Assembly: GCF_012641095.1 (NCBI RefSeq)
Contig: NZ_JAAVSC010000019.1
Coordinates: 1 to 56,117 of the forward strand
DNA from: Lactobacillus sp. HBUAS51381
GTDB taxonomy: Bacteria > Bacillota > Bacilli > Lactobacillales > Lactobacillaceae
Direction of reading: 5' to 3'
Length of the DNA: 56,117 nt
Part shown: positions 8,195-16,667 of the stretch, one piece after another
Layout: each line of letters begins with the position of its first letter
Numbering within the stretch: the first letter of the stretch is position 1
Program-made: the position numbers and the translations under genes
Notes under the pieces: generated by a model
What the model saw: only the letters and a program-made list of their open reading frames with translations
Databases searched by the model: none
What the model was told of the DNA's origin: nothing

Positions 8195-8842
8195 TTAGGC
8201 CGGGGTGTCGGTACGAATGCTCTTTAAGGCATCGTCGATTTGGCCTAATACAATTTCAGTGTTGCCTGGTTGGTCAAGGTCGTACTTCTGTAAGTCAATC
8301 TTGATCTTAGGGCTGATGTCGTAATCGGCGAACCAACCTTGGTAAGCCGTCCACATCTTCTTGTAGTAGGCTTCGAGTTCAGGGTTGTTGTCGAATTGTT
8401 CGTAGTCACGGCCACGCTTCTTGATCCGGTGAAGAATGGTGTCGAAGTCTGCGTCCGCGTAAACCAATAAATCTGGTGCCTTCTTTGGCAGTTCATCAAG
8501 TTCGTTCATCATATTGTCGAGGAGTTGTAAGTAGACCTCAAGCTCGGTGTCCGTGATGTTTCCTTCGGCGTTGTTTTCTCGCGTGAACAGGGCGTCTTCG
8601 TAGATTGAGCGGTCTAAGACGTTGTTATCGTCCGCGAGCGCGCGCTTGATCATACTGAAGCGCTTGTTCAAAAAGTAGATTTGAAGCAAGAAACCGTATT
8701 GCTTTGGATCCCGGTAGTAGAGTGGTAATACCGGGTTATCACCGACCGGTTCGAAGAATGCTTGCGTGTTTAAGTGTGATGCGATTTTTCCAGTTAGGGT
8801 TGTTTTACCGACCCCGATCATTCCAGCTGTAATTATCACCAT
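8195..8842 (-). CDS. Deoxynucleoside kinase (dGK/dAK type)
   Basis: Phosphorylates deoxynucleosides with ATP to salvage dNMPs in the cytosol. The 215-residue protein has a P-loop GMIGVGKTT (7-15), the substrate-site motif LDRSIYED (76-83) and a basic LID region IKKRGRD (141-147), the classic order of this family. Lactobacilli often carry a tandem dGK/dAK pair making a heterodimer; here only one gene is present. The ATG follows AGAGGGG by 5 nt. Base specificity (dAdo, dGuo or dCyd) cannot be told from sequence. Confidence 0.9.
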   Translation of the reverse strand: MVIITAGMIGVGKTTLTGKIASHLNTQAFFEPVGDNPVLPLYYRDPKQYGFLLQIYFLNKRFSMIKRALADDNNVLDRSIYEDALFTRENNAEGNITDTELEVYLQLLDNMMNELDELPKKAPDLLVYADADFDTILHRIKKRGRDYEQFDNNPELEAYYKKMWTAYQGWFADYDISPKIKIDLQKYDLDQPGNTEIVLGQIDDALKSIRTDTPA

Positions 8843-8998
8843 GATAGCCCCTCTTTTATTAGAAATACAAGATATAGTGTACCATAAAATGACTGACTAC
8901 TACATCTGCCGGGAAGAAAAAATGCCGTCATTTCCAGTCCATTGGTCATTGTTGTATAATGAAACCGTTGGTATTAGTGGATTTAGGAGGTTGATTAA

Positions 8999-9769
8999 AT
9001 GTATCAAGCAATCGTCTTTTTTGATCTGGATGGGACTTTATTTGACGACGACAAGAATGTTTTACCGACAAGTGTCGCAGCCATTCATGAAATGCAACAA
9101 CATCATATTCTACCAGTTATTGCGACTGGAAGAAACATTTTTGAAATTCAATACGTCCTCGATGCAACGGGTATTGACGCCGTAGTCAGTGCCAACGGGA
9201 GTTATGTGCAGTATCAGGGCAAAAAATTAACGGCCGCGGTCATCCCCCAAGAGACCCTTGAGGCCATCACGGCCTTTGCGAAGGAACAGGGCGATCCGTT
9301 GGGCTACTTTAACAATCGTGGCTTCCGATTGAGTCAGGCCAATCAGGACACCACTGATAATTTCAAACTCCTGCGGTTGGATGCACAGGTGGACCCGACG
9401 TGGTACCAACACCAAGAGATTAACTTTCTCAACGTCTTTAACCGTGATAAAGAACGGCGTTATCAGGAAAAGTTTGCGGGGACGTTAGCCTTCGTCCGCA
9501 ACAATCCACGAGCACTCGATACCATGCAGACCGGGGTCACCAAGCAAACGGGAATTCGGACCTTCCTCAAGGAGGCGGGGCTGACCGGGATTAAGACCTA
9601 TGCGTTCGGGGATGGCCTGAACGACCTGCAAATGTTTGACGAGGTGGATATTCCGGTTGCCATGGGCAATGGCGTCTTTCAGGCGAAGAACAAGGCCGCT
9701 TACGTCACCGCCGGGAACATGGACGATGGGATCGTCAAGGGGTTACGGCACTTCGGACTGATTCAATAA
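8999..9769 (+). CDS. Cof-type HAD-superfamily phosphatase
   Basis: A 256-residue cytosolic hydrolase of the HAD IIB (Cof/YidA) type. Motif I is DLDGT with the nucleophile Asp9 and acid Asp11. ATGR (42-45) carries the motif II region, Lys182 in TKQTGI is motif III, and GDGLND (204-209) is motif IV. The cap domain lies between about 85 and 180. These enzymes dephosphorylate sugar phosphates or FMN-like compounds, and the substrate is not predictable here. TATAAT at 8955-8960 and TAGGAGG before the ATG make it an independent unit, divergent from the kinase. Confidence 0.92.
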   Translation: MYQAIVFFDLDGTLFDDDKNVLPTSVAAIHEMQQHHILPVIATGRNIFEIQYVLDATGIDAVVSANGSYVQYQGKKLTAAVIPQETLEAITAFAKEQGDPLGYFNNRGFRLSQANQDTTDNFKLLRLDAQVDPTWYQHQEINFLNVFNRDKERRYQEKFAGTLAFVRNNPRALDTMQTGVTKQTGIRTFLKEAGLTGIKTYAFGDGLNDLQMFDEVDIPVAMGNGVFQAKNKAAYVTAGNMDDGIVKGLRHFGLIQ

Positions 9770-9791
9770 TAATCATGAAAAATAGCACATC

Positions 9792-9852
9792 AAAAAACGG
9801 CGTGTCCGCCAGCCCCACAACTCGTGGTGGGGCTGGCGGACGTGCCGTTTTA
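9792..9852. terminator. Long bidirectional terminator
   Basis: A very stable hairpin (AACGGC..GTCCGCCAGCCCC pairing with GGGGCTGGCGGAC..GCCGTT) flanked by A- and T-runs on both sides. It separates the phosphatase from pgmB. The next 170 bp to 10027 contain a further imperfect inverted repeat (TTGCAC and GTGCAA arms, about 9865-9925) but no gene. Confidence 0.85.
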
Positions 9853-10027
9853 TTGTGGGATTGCACAGGGTGGTCATCCCACTTCGTAAGTTTTCCTAAA
9901 GCCATCCGCCACCGTGCAACAAAATCCGCTATTTTGCCATTAGTATTAAGTAGGCGGTGCCTTTGCTGCCAACTAAAAAGAACAGCCACGGTCTAGCCGC
10001 AACTGTCCATAAGACCCAATGAAGTGA

Positions 10028-10699
10028 TTAACCGAGTTTCTTAGCGATATTGGCTAACGTGACGTCCGCCGTGTCGGCAAAGACCATGTCAGCGGCCCCT
10101 AATTCCGTGGCGTCACCAATACCCAGTGAGACTTCACCGGCCGCGTTGATGGCTTGGACACCGGCCGCGGCATCCTCCACCCCGATGCATTGTGCGGCGG
10201 GCAAATTCAAGAGTTCGGCGCCCTTGGTGTAGATTTCGGGATCGGGCTTGCCGTGCGTCAGGCTAGCGGGATCGACAACCTTAGGAAAGTAGTCGGCCAG
10301 TTCCAATTTGCTGAGGACTCGTGGGGCGTTCTTGGACGCGGAGGCCAGGGATAACTGGTAGCCCTTCGCCCGTAGATCGTCGAGAAAGGCCTTCATCCCC
10401 GGCAGAATGTTGGCGGGGGTCATCTTGTCGACCTCGGCCACGTAATTCGTGTTCTTCTTAGTGGCGAGTTCTTCCTTTTGGGCCTGCGTGTAGTCGTTTT
10501 CCTTTCCACCGGCCTTCAGAATCATTTCCAAAGAGTCCATGCGGCTAATTCCCTTGAGGCCGTTAGCGAGTTCATCGCTCCAGGCAACACCGAGATAGTC
10601 GGCGAGTTGGTGCCAAGCATTGCCGTGAAGCACCGATGTATCGGTGATGACGCCATCTAAATCGAAAACGAATCCTTTAATATCAGCGAACTTTGTCAT
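10028..10699 (-). CDS. pgmB: Beta-phosphoglucomutase
   Basis: Converts beta-glucose 1-phosphate to glucose 6-phosphate through a phospho-aspartate, feeding phosphorolysed disaccharides into central metabolism. It is a 223-residue HAD protein. Motif I is DLDG with Asp13 and Asp15, SRMDSLE (52-58) is the substrate-capping region, and KPDPEI (151-156) with VEDAAAG (174-180) carries the metal-binding acids. It starts 13 bp after the GH65 gene stop, so the two are one transcript. The pairing is the standard arrangement for intracellular maltose-type phosphorolysis. Confidence 0.95.
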   Translation of the reverse strand: MTKFADIKGFVFDLDGVITDTSVLHGNAWHQLADYLGVAWSDELANGLKGISRMDSLEMILKAGGKENDYTQAQKEELATKKNTNYVAEVDKMTPANILPGMKAFLDDLRAKGYQLSLASASKNAPRVLSKLELADYFPKVVDPASLTHGKPDPEIYTKGAELLNLPAAQCIGVEDAAAGVQAINAAGEVSLGIGDATELGAADMVFADTADVTLANIAKKLG

Positions 10700-10712
10700 G
10701 AAAAAACACTCC

Positions 10713-13430
10713 TTAATATGAAATAGTTGCGGGTTGTTGCGGTTTTAGTGAAACTTGGTGTTGACCAATGGTTAGGGTGGTGGCGTGGTCGGCCGTGACG
10801 TTGACTTGATGATGGTCGATCTCGAAGTGATAACGAATGCCCCGCACCAGTTGCGTGAAACGAAGCGCCTGCCACTGTTTTGGCAAATGCGGCGTCACGG
10901 TGATCTCTGGGGCCAGGACATCGACACCGGCGTAGTGGCGCGTTGACATCAGGGTGACGGCGCCCATGACGCCGAGGTGAATCCCCTCGGCAGTGGTACC
11001 GCCCTGAATGTCGTAATAGTCCGATAACAGGGCCTGCGAGAAGAGTTGCCACGATTGGTCCATGTTCCCGGCCATCGCGGTGAGAACGGCGTAGACGATG
11101 CGAGAAAGGGTGGACCCGTGGGTGGTCCGATCGAGGTAGAATTGCAGGTTCTTCAAGAGTGCCTGTTGGGGGAGCTCGTAGCCCAATTGCTTGAGCAAGC
11201 CCATCACGGTCTTAGCGTCCAGACTATAGAAGGCCATCAACGCATCGGCTTGCTTGGCAACTTGATAGGCGTCGGGGGTCTTCCCCTCGGCCTTCAAGAT
11301 CCGGTCCATCCGAGAAATGTCACCGTACTTCTTCTGGTACTTACTGAAGTCCAGTTGGGGAAGCTTAAAGTAACCCTCAAACTGGCCAATGATGCCGTCC
11401 TCATTGATATCGAGCTTCAAATGGTGACTAACGTTATGCATTTTCTCGGCGACGTCTTGGGTGAAGCCAGTCTTCTGATCGACCGCCTGAACCTTGGTTT
11501 GGGGCAGGTGGTGCCGCAAGTCGCGTAGCCGATTGAAGAGCCAGGTGACCATCAGGTTGGTGTAGGCGTTGTTGCTGAGACCGGTGGCATCGGAATTGGG
11601 ATAATTCTCGTGGAATTCATCGGGTCCCATGACCTGATCAATGGTGTAACGCTTCGTCTGATCGTCAAAGGTGGCCTTACTAAGCCAAAACTGGGCGATT
11701 TCTTCCAACATTTCGAGACCGTAGTCGGTCATAAACGCTTGATCACCGGTAATGTGGGTGTACATGATGACGTTGTAGGCCACGGCCAATGAAATGTGTC
11801 GCTGCAAGGACGAGTAGTCGGGATCCCAGGTGTTTGTCAGGGGGTTCAGGTGAACCACTTGAGACTGTTCATCACCAACCGCACCGGATTGCCAAGGATA
11901 CATGGCGCCGGCGAATCCGGCCTGCTTGGCGTTTTGCTTGGCCGCGGGGAGCCGACGATACCGGTACATCAGGAGTTGTTTTGCCAGCTGAGGGTCGTGG
12001 AGAGCGTAGACCGGCAGATCAAACATTTCGTCCCAGAAAACATGGCCGCGGTAGGCTTCACCGTCGAGACCGCGGGCGTTAACCGACGCGTCAATCTTGC
12101 CAGAGGCGATGGCCTGAGTGGAAATGAAGAGGTGGTACAAGTTGACCCGGGTTAACTTCTGCGCCGTAATGTCGCCGGTAATCTGGATGTCGGCGTCTTG
12201 CCAGCGGTGTTGCCAGTAGGCGGTGTTGCGCTTCAATGAATCGGCAAATCCGGTCTTAGGCAATTCTGCGCGCGCCGCCGTCATTAAGTCACTATGCGTT
12301 TCACGGTTCGTGAAGAGCACCACGTTTTTTTCAAAGGTGTACGTGTGGTTGGGCTGAACGGTGACCGAACGCATCTGTTGGATGTGTTGCTCGGCATTGG
12401 GTCGGACATCACGGGGTGCGGGGAGGGGCTGACCAGGTCCGGTAAGGTGAGAGCCCAGAATAAAGGCAACCTGCGACGTCCGGGTCTGACCCTCAAGGTA
12501 GATGGTATCGGGCTGCTGGCCCGTTCCCGTGACTTGAATGTGGCGTTGATCGAAGGCGGCGTACCGGTCGACGTTAGCGTTGATAACGCTACCATCTATC
12601 TCGGAGTAAATCTGCAGGGACCCGGCAAAGTTGAGGGGGGTCACGCTGTACTGAATGCTCAAGCGGTGCCAATCCTGCATATTGGCGAGCTTAGTCGACT
12701 TGATCTGGAGACTGTGGCCCGTGGAGAGCTGAACCAGCATCGTGGTCGTCAGTGCCCCGGTGTGTAGGTCGAGGCTCCGGTAAATGTCCTGAATGTCACT
12801 GGCCCTAATCTGAAAGGGATTCTGATGGTCGACGCCAAAGGTCAGAGCCTGGGCATTCGGAAGGTTGACCAGATCTTCGTTCGTCACCTGACGACCATTA
12901 ATATTGGTCGTGAGCTGATCGTAAAGGCCGGCGCTGTACAGTCCCGGATAATTGTCCCGATCGGCGTGTGCTTCCGGATAGGCACCACGTAGGCCGAAGA
13001 AACCGTTGCCCACGGTCAGCATGGCTTCTTGCCCGTAGTTGCGTTTGCCCTGATACTGGCCGTAGTAGTCGAGGTGCCAACTGAGATAGTCGCGTTTGGC
13101 CTTTAAAGCGGCGTCCAGCCCCTGTTTGGCAATCGCCTGACTGCTGACGACGGGGATGTTGAGCATGTTGGTAATGGCGAGACCGATATCGATGCGTTGG
13201 TGATTAATCCCAACGACCGTATCGGAGAAGGAGTAGCTGAGGGCGTTGTCAATGACGGCAGCGTCGACGTCGAGGCCCACGAGTTTCACGCGGAGGTTTT
13301 CCAAATTTTCGCCAATCCCCTGATCCGAATTGTATGCAATTGTGAACTGACGTTGCGCGGCGGGATGGCCGGTGGGGGCGTAGCTCACTTGTAAGGAATC
13401 ATCTAAAACGTGTAATGTAATTATTTTCAA
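10713..13430 (-). CDS. GH65 family disaccharide phosphorylase (maltose-phosphorylase-like)
   Basis: Splits an alpha-linked glucosyl disaccharide with phosphate into beta-glucose 1-phosphate and a free sugar, in the cytosol. The catalytic acid is expected to be Glu605 in GPDEFHE (602-608). ARGLDGEAYRGHVFWDE (from about 452) and the THGSTLS phosphate-site loop in the last third are GH65 hallmarks. At 905 residues it is clearly longer than typical maltose phosphorylases (about 750-770). The extra part is about 110 residues at the N-terminus, before the usual GNGFFGLRG region. The start is TTG with AAAGGAT 11 nt upstream. The partner pgmB follows. Maltose is the default guess, but kojibiose, nigerose or trehalose-type substrates are not excluded. 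Confidence 0.88.
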   Translation of the reverse strand: MKIITLHVLDDSLQVSYAPTGHPAAQRQFTIAYNSDQGIGENLENLRVKLVGLDVDAAVIDNALSYSFSDTVVGINHQRIDIGLAITNMLNIPVVSSQAIAKQGLDAALKAKRDYLSWHLDYYGQYQGKRNYGQEAMLTVGNGFFGLRGAYPEAHADRDNYPGLYSAGLYDQLTTNINGRQVTNEDLVNLPNAQALTFGVDHQNPFQIRASDIQDIYRSLDLHTGALTTTMLVQLSTGHSLQIKSTKLANMQDWHRLSIQYSVTPLNFAGSLQIYSEIDGSVINANVDRYAAFDQRHIQVTGTGQQPDTIYLEGQTRTSQVAFILGSHLTGPGQPLPAPRDVRPNAEQHIQQMRSVTVQPNHTYTFEKNVVLFTNRETHSDLMTAARAELPKTGFADSLKRNTAYWQHRWQDADIQITGDITAQKLTRVNLYHLFISTQAIASGKIDASVNARGLDGEAYRGHVFWDEMFDLPVYALHDPQLAKQLLMYRYRRLPAAKQNAKQAGFAGAMYPWQSGAVGDEQSQVVHLNPLTNTWDPDYSSLQRHISLAVAYNVIMYTHITGDQAFMTDYGLEMLEEIAQFWLSKATFDDQTKRYTIDQVMGPDEFHENYPNSDATGLSNNAYTNLMVTWLFNRLRDLRHHLPQTKVQAVDQKTGFTQDVAEKMHNVSHHLKLDINEDGIIGQFEGYFKLPQLDFSKYQKKYGDISRMDRILKAEGKTPDAYQVAKQADALMAFYSLDAKTVMGLLKQLGYELPQQALLKNLQFYLDRTTHGSTLSRIVYAVLTAMAGNMDQSWQLFSQALLSDYYDIQGGTTAEGIHLGVMGAVTLMSTRHYAGVDVLAPEITVTPHLPKQWQALRFTQLVRGIRYHFEIDHHQVNVTADHATTLTIGQHQVSLKPQQPATISY

Positions 13431-13566
13431 GCTTGATCGTTATCCTTTCTGCTATTGTTTAGCGTATTCATTCACTATTTATCTTAAGTTACCGATTGCC
13501 AATAAGCAATTATTTCCCCTTAATTTTTGACAATTTGCATTGAGATAAAACGCCTGAATGCCGCCG

Positions 13567-13582
13567 TTGCAAGCGATTGCAC
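13567..13582 (-). promoter_or_regulatory. LacI/CcpA-type operator upstream of the GH65-pgmB operon
   Basis: TTGCAAGCGATTGCAC is a near-perfect palindrome around CG and matches 14 of 16 positions of the cre consensus. The TTGCAA half-sites also fit MalR-like LacI-family operators. It lies about 140 bp upstream of the GH65 start codon, in the gap shared with the small membrane gene at 13707, so it could act on either. Confidence 0.6.
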
Positions 13583-13706
13583 GTTTTGCAATTTTTCGGA
13601 TTGGGTCGACCAATTTTTCACCAAGTGATCGACAAAATTGGCGGTCGGCAAATGGGTGGAAACGTGGTAAGCTTTTAGCATGACAATGAGAAGGGAGAAC
13701 ACACCG

Positions 13707-13910
13707 ATGAAAGTGGTAACGGCAATTCTAATTGTCCTCATGACCGGTCTAATTATTGGCGGGACAATGTGGGGATTGTTGGCTTGGGCGCTAGTGGGAT
13801 GGGTGAAGGTGCTCTTTGGCTTAGGTGGCCTGGCACTGGCAACGGTAGTGAATTTCTGGGTGTTTTGGAAATTGTGGCCGCGACGTCCCTTTGAAGATGA
13901 TGATGAGTGA
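13707..13910 (+). CDS. Small two-helix membrane protein
   Basis: A 67-residue protein with two hydrophobic helices (about residues 3-29 and 33-56) and an acidic tail, FEDDDE. I do not recognise a family. The ATG at 13707 follows GGGAG by 9 nt; an in-frame ATG nine codons upstream overlaps the ribosome region and is less likely. It is divergent from the GH65 operon. The gap holds an inverted repeat (CCAATTTT and AAAATTGG, about 13610-13645). Confidence 0.6.
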   Translation: MKVVTAILIVLMTGLIIGGTMWGLLAWALVGWVKVLFGLGGLALATVVNFWVFWKLWPRRPFEDDDE

Positions 13911-13941
13911 CCGCCCCGCCGAAACGCTGAAAAATGGGCAC

Positions 13942-14112
13942 AAAAAAAGCCATTACGATAAGTCGCAATGGCCAAAGAGTAAGGTTACAACATAATTGGG
14001 GGATTATGTTGTAAAAATTTCATCTACTTTGGGGGAGTAAAATGAAATCTGTCTGTTGAATGAGGACAGAAGCCTCACGCGCAAGTTGAAGGTTAGTTCA
14101 AACTTACCCGCA
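13942..14112 (-). ncRNA. Small regulatory RNA with two C5 hairpin loops
   Basis: On the minus strand the gap 13911-14270 forms five consecutive hairpins. The last is an intrinsic terminator (13949-13972) ending in T7 at 13942-13948. Moving upstream there is a 12-bp perfect stem (13985-14014) with loop CCCCCA, a stem 14017-14048 whose loop contains CCCCC, a 6-bp stem 14048-14070, and a 5' stem near 14075-14105. Where + strand pairing leaves A.C mismatches, the minus strand gives G.U pairs. A TACTAT -10 box (14118-14123) puts the start near 14112, giving about 170 nt. C-rich loops of this kind in Firmicutes sRNAs pair with Shine-Dalgarno sequences, so a role as translational regulator is inferred. 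No known family was recognised. Confidence 0.7.
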
Positions 14113-14270
14113 ACCCTATAGTAACGCAGAACCGTGAAAAATGCTATTAAAATATAAATATTTAGCAAATTTCTCACGTTTTCCGGCTACGGGCTGTGAA
14201 ATGCTGGTAGTGTAAGGGAGATTGGGGTTTGTTTAGCAAGAAAACAAAATGATATAGAGGGAATGATCAC

Positions 14271-14954
14271 GTGCAACGAAAAGATCAACAGTCGCGTTAT
14301 TGGAATTTTGGGTGGGTACTCATTATGATTGTCGTCGTTTCGGTGGTCCAGATTCCACTGAGCTTTATGGTTCACGGAACGGCGCTCCACCGGGGGCTGT
14401 GGGCTGCCGGTTATTTGGCCGGGTTTGCCATTGCCATTGCGTTAGGGTGTTGGCTGTATGTGCGCGTTCATCCGGTCCACTGGCAACGTTTGACGCGTCA
14501 GGATTGGCAGTTAATGATTAAAGGTTACGCCTTTATGATTGGTGTCGAGATCGTGTTGAGTTTAGTTAATGCGGGGCTGTTTGGTGAGACCAGCACCAAG
14601 AATAACATGGTTATTGCAAATATTATGGGAACCAGTACCCTGACCTTAGTGATGCTGAGCTTGACGGCCGTGTTGGCGTCGCCCATCTTAGAAGAGTTGA
14701 CGTTTCGGGGAATCCTCGTGGGGGGATGCTTCCCGGACAAGGCCTTTTGGCCGCCAGTCATCGTCAGTGGTGTCGTTTTCTCACTGGTTCATCAGAGTAA
14801 TAACCCCATTAGTTGGCTAATCTATGCCGTGATGGGGGGCACCTTTGCCTATGTTTATCGACGGACGGATAAGCTACAGGCGACCATTATCATGCATGGC
14901 TTCAACAACCTTATCGCCGTTGGGGCGATGCTGGCCACGCTCTTTCAGCACTAA
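14271..14954 (+). CDS. CPBP family intramembrane metalloprotease
   Basis: A 227-residue membrane protein of the CAAX protease/bacteriocin-processing (CPBP, Abi) family. The signature motifs are present: EELTFR at 141-146 (motif 1), SLVHQ with His174 (motif 2) and MHGFNN with His209 (motif 3). Six or so membrane spans surround them. The GTG start follows GAGGG by 9 nt. In lactobacilli such proteins are linked to bacteriocin immunity or surface-protein processing, but no bacteriocin gene is nearby, so the role is open. It is convergent with the OhrR-like gene. Confidence 0.9.
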   Translation: MQRKDQQSRYWNFGWVLIMIVVVSVVQIPLSFMVHGTALHRGLWAAGYLAGFAIAIALGCWLYVRVHPVHWQRLTRQDWQLMIKGYAFMIGVEIVLSLVNAGLFGETSTKNNMVIANIMGTSTLTLVMLSLTAVLASPILEELTFRGILVGGCFPDKAFWPPVIVSGVVFSLVHQSNNPISWLIYAVMGGTFAYVYRRTDKLQATIIMHGFNNLIAVGAMLATLFQH

Positions 14955-14956
14955 CC

Positions 14957-15000
14957 AAAAAATGACCAACGCACTCAAACTGGGGGCGTTGGTCATTTTT
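14957..15000. terminator. Bidirectional terminator
   Basis: AAAAATGACCAACGC pairs with GCGTTGGTCATTTTT between the convergent CPBP and MarR genes. Confidence 0.92.
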
Positions 15001-15478
15001 AATTAGTTTGGTCGACTTTTTTAGCAATCAGTCGTTGATGACTGACCGTATCAAGTTGTTCCTTGACGGTAACCAGCTCGGACATCATGGAGTCAATCTC
15101 ATTGGAAGTCATGCCCAGTAAGGTCTGACATTGGCCGATACGAGAATACACTTCATCACGCTTCGTGGTGGCCATTTCAGTTAAGTGAATGAGGACTTGG
15201 CGTTCATCGGTTTGACTCCGTACCCGGCTGACCCAACCTTGTTTTTCCAGGCGTTTCAGTAAGGGGGTAAGGGTCCCGCTATCAAGTTCCAGCCGTTCAC
15301 CAAGTTGGTGTACGGTGAGCGGTGCCTTTTCCCAGAGAACCAGCATTGCAATATATTGTGGATAGGTTAAACCGAAGGGCGCAAGGGCGCTTTGGTAAAA
15401 ATGGTTAAATTTCTTGCTGGCCGAATAGATTGAGAAGCATAGCTGTTCGTCCAACAGGACAGGATTAACGTCTGCCAT
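14999..15478 (-). CDS. ohrR: MarR family regulator, OhrR-like
   Basis: A 159-residue winged-helix repressor. Cys14 in EQLCFSIYSA matches the peroxide-sensing cysteine of OhrR proteins, with the partner tyrosine Tyr18. The recognition helix region is LDSGTLTPLLKRLEKQGWV, followed by the wing RSQTDERQVLIHLT. The ATG at 15478 follows GGAGG by 8 nt. OhrR proteins release DNA when organic hydroperoxides oxidise the cysteine. A matching operator lies just upstream (15512-15530), which supports autoregulation. No ohr peroxidase gene lies in the window, so its other targets are elsewhere. Confidence 0.85.
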   Translation of the reverse strand: MADVNPVLLDEQLCFSIYSASKKFNHFYQSALAPFGLTYPQYIAMLVLWEKAPLTVHQLGERLELDSGTLTPLLKRLEKQGWVSRVRSQTDERQVLIHLTEMATTKRDEVYSRIGQCQTLLGMTSNEIDSMMSELVTVKEQLDTVSHQRLIAKKVDQTN

Positions 15479-15511
15479 TGGATTGGCCTCCTTTCGTTTA
15501 CTTTCCAGAGT

Positions 15512-15530
15512 ATTGTATACAATTAAATTG
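15512..15530 (-). promoter_or_regulatory. OhrR-type operator
   Basis: ATTGTATACAATTAAATTG contains a perfect ATTGTATACAAT palindrome. It matches the repeated core of the Bacillus subtilis ohrA operator as I remember it. It lies about 35 bp upstream of the OhrR-like start codon. Confidence 0.65.
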
Positions 15531-16150
15531 CCACTGGCAAGCAAAACATCTTGTGTAGTAAGTGAATATGACCAGTAAAGATGGCCATCAATCAGTCGGC
15601 TGCCGGACAATCTAATCTAAACGTCACATCAGATTAATTATATAGCATATCGACTGATAAGTATAATGTTTAGTGATAGCCACGGTAAATACCATCATCC
15701 GACAAGCAATCAAATGATGGGAATCGTATAGGGTATGTGTGGTGAAATTAGGTTGGCTACCACCCGGTTGAAAAAATATCCTCGCTCAGCACATCACAGT
15801 TAATGAACGAAACAAAACAAATAGGGCCGTGGTGATTAAAGTAGTCAATTAAACAGTCGGTTGATAAGACTGCTTAAGTATACCAGAAGATTCCAAAATG
15901 GAAAGTGAAATTTTATGAAAATGATAATGAAAAGATATGCCTATGTGAAAATTCTCAGTTATCACAGGGTAACAACCGGTGAGAACGCGCGATTGGTGCT
16001 GGCGGGATCAACACGTGTGAAATTGAGGGCGTACGTGTTCAAGCTTCACAAGCCAGTTGGAAGTGGGGAGTTTGTGACGAGGGGGCAGTTTGATGATGCA
16101 CAAAGTATGTGCAGAATGAGTTGATCTTCTTCTGTTTTTTAACATGTCAT
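15531..16150. other. Long intergenic stretch, no supported gene
   Basis: About 600 bp between the OhrR-like gene and the tRNA-Leu. A 69-codon open frame at 15915-16124 has no ribosome site or recognisable protein character. Weak hairpins occur (for example CAGTC and GACTG arms near 15855-15875). Nothing firm can be called. Confidence 0.4.
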
Positions 16151-16200
16151 AAAAAAATAGGAACCTCGCTAAACGTTAATTTAACGGGATTCCTATTTTT
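16151..16200. terminator. Bidirectional terminator beside tRNA-Leu
   Basis: AAAAAATAGGAA pairs with TTCCTATTTTTT, with an inner CGTTAA/TTAACG stem. On the minus strand it ends the tRNA-Leu transcript. Confidence 0.85.
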
Positions 16201-16226
16201 TATAATTCTTGTAAATCGTCTCATGA

Positions 16227-16310
16227 TGCCCCGAGCAGGATTCGAACCTGTACTTGATCTCTCAAACAGCGACCTGAACGCTGCGCGTCTGCCAGTTCCG
16301 CCATCGGGGC
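16227..16310 (-). tRNA. tRNA-Leu (anticodon CAG)
   Basis: The minus strand gives a full class II tRNA of 84 nt. The acceptor is GCCCCGA/TCGGGGC, and the anticodon stem CAGCG/CGCTG encloses loop TTCAGGT. A long variable arm follows, then the T-arm ACAGG-TTCGAAT-CCTGC. The anticodon CAG reads CUG leucine codons. The discriminator base is A and CCA is not encoded. Confidence 0.97.
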
Positions 16311-16375
16311 AACTCAACAACAAGTAATATATTACACTATCCTTGTATAAATGTGAACCCCTAAATTAAATTTTT

Positions 16376-16654
16376 TTATTTCGGAAATTTCACCGCCGTA
16401 CCGTAAGCATGTACCACCAGAAATTTGGGGGCGACATTCATCCGGACGACCTCGGTATTAAACCGCACGTCGATCAAGCCATCGGCGCCATTTTTCTGGG
16501 CTTGCGTCATCAATTTCTGCTTGGCTTCGTCGAATAGCTCATCGAACAGCTCAAATTGATCAGGCTTTTCCGACCGCAACATCGTATGCGTGGTTGCCGT
16601 TAAAATCCCTTGAATGGTGTGGGAGCGATTCAACCCCCCAGTTGTCATGAACAT
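16376..16654 (-). CDS. Short YbjQ/UPF0145-like protein
   Basis: A 92-residue soluble protein similar in plan to the gene at 2027-2347. It has an N-terminal strand, a helix of acidic and lysine residues (FDELFDEAKQKLMTQAQ), the GADGLIDVRFNTE strand and a closing HAYGTAVKF strand. It is about 14 residues shorter and lacks the [12 protein letters not shown] segment. GGAGG is 8 nt before the ATG. It begins 13 bp after the VanZ gene ends, so the two are probably one transcript. Function unknown. Confidence 0.75.
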   Translation of the reverse strand: MFMTTGGLNRSHTIQGILTATTHTMLRSEKPDQFELFDELFDEAKQKLMTQAQKNGADGLIDVRFNTEVVRMNVAPKFLVVHAYGTAVKFPK

Positions 16655-16667
16655 TACAAGTTCCTCC

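Noticed and set aside
13450-13475. Possible second cre site before the GH65 gene (TTGTTTAGCGTATTCATT)
   Set aside because: It carries one extra base in the spacer, so it does not fit the cre consensus; the 13567-13582 site is much better.
15915-16124. 69-codon open frame before tRNA-Leu
   Set aside because: No convincing ribosome site, no recognisable protein features and no partner gene.
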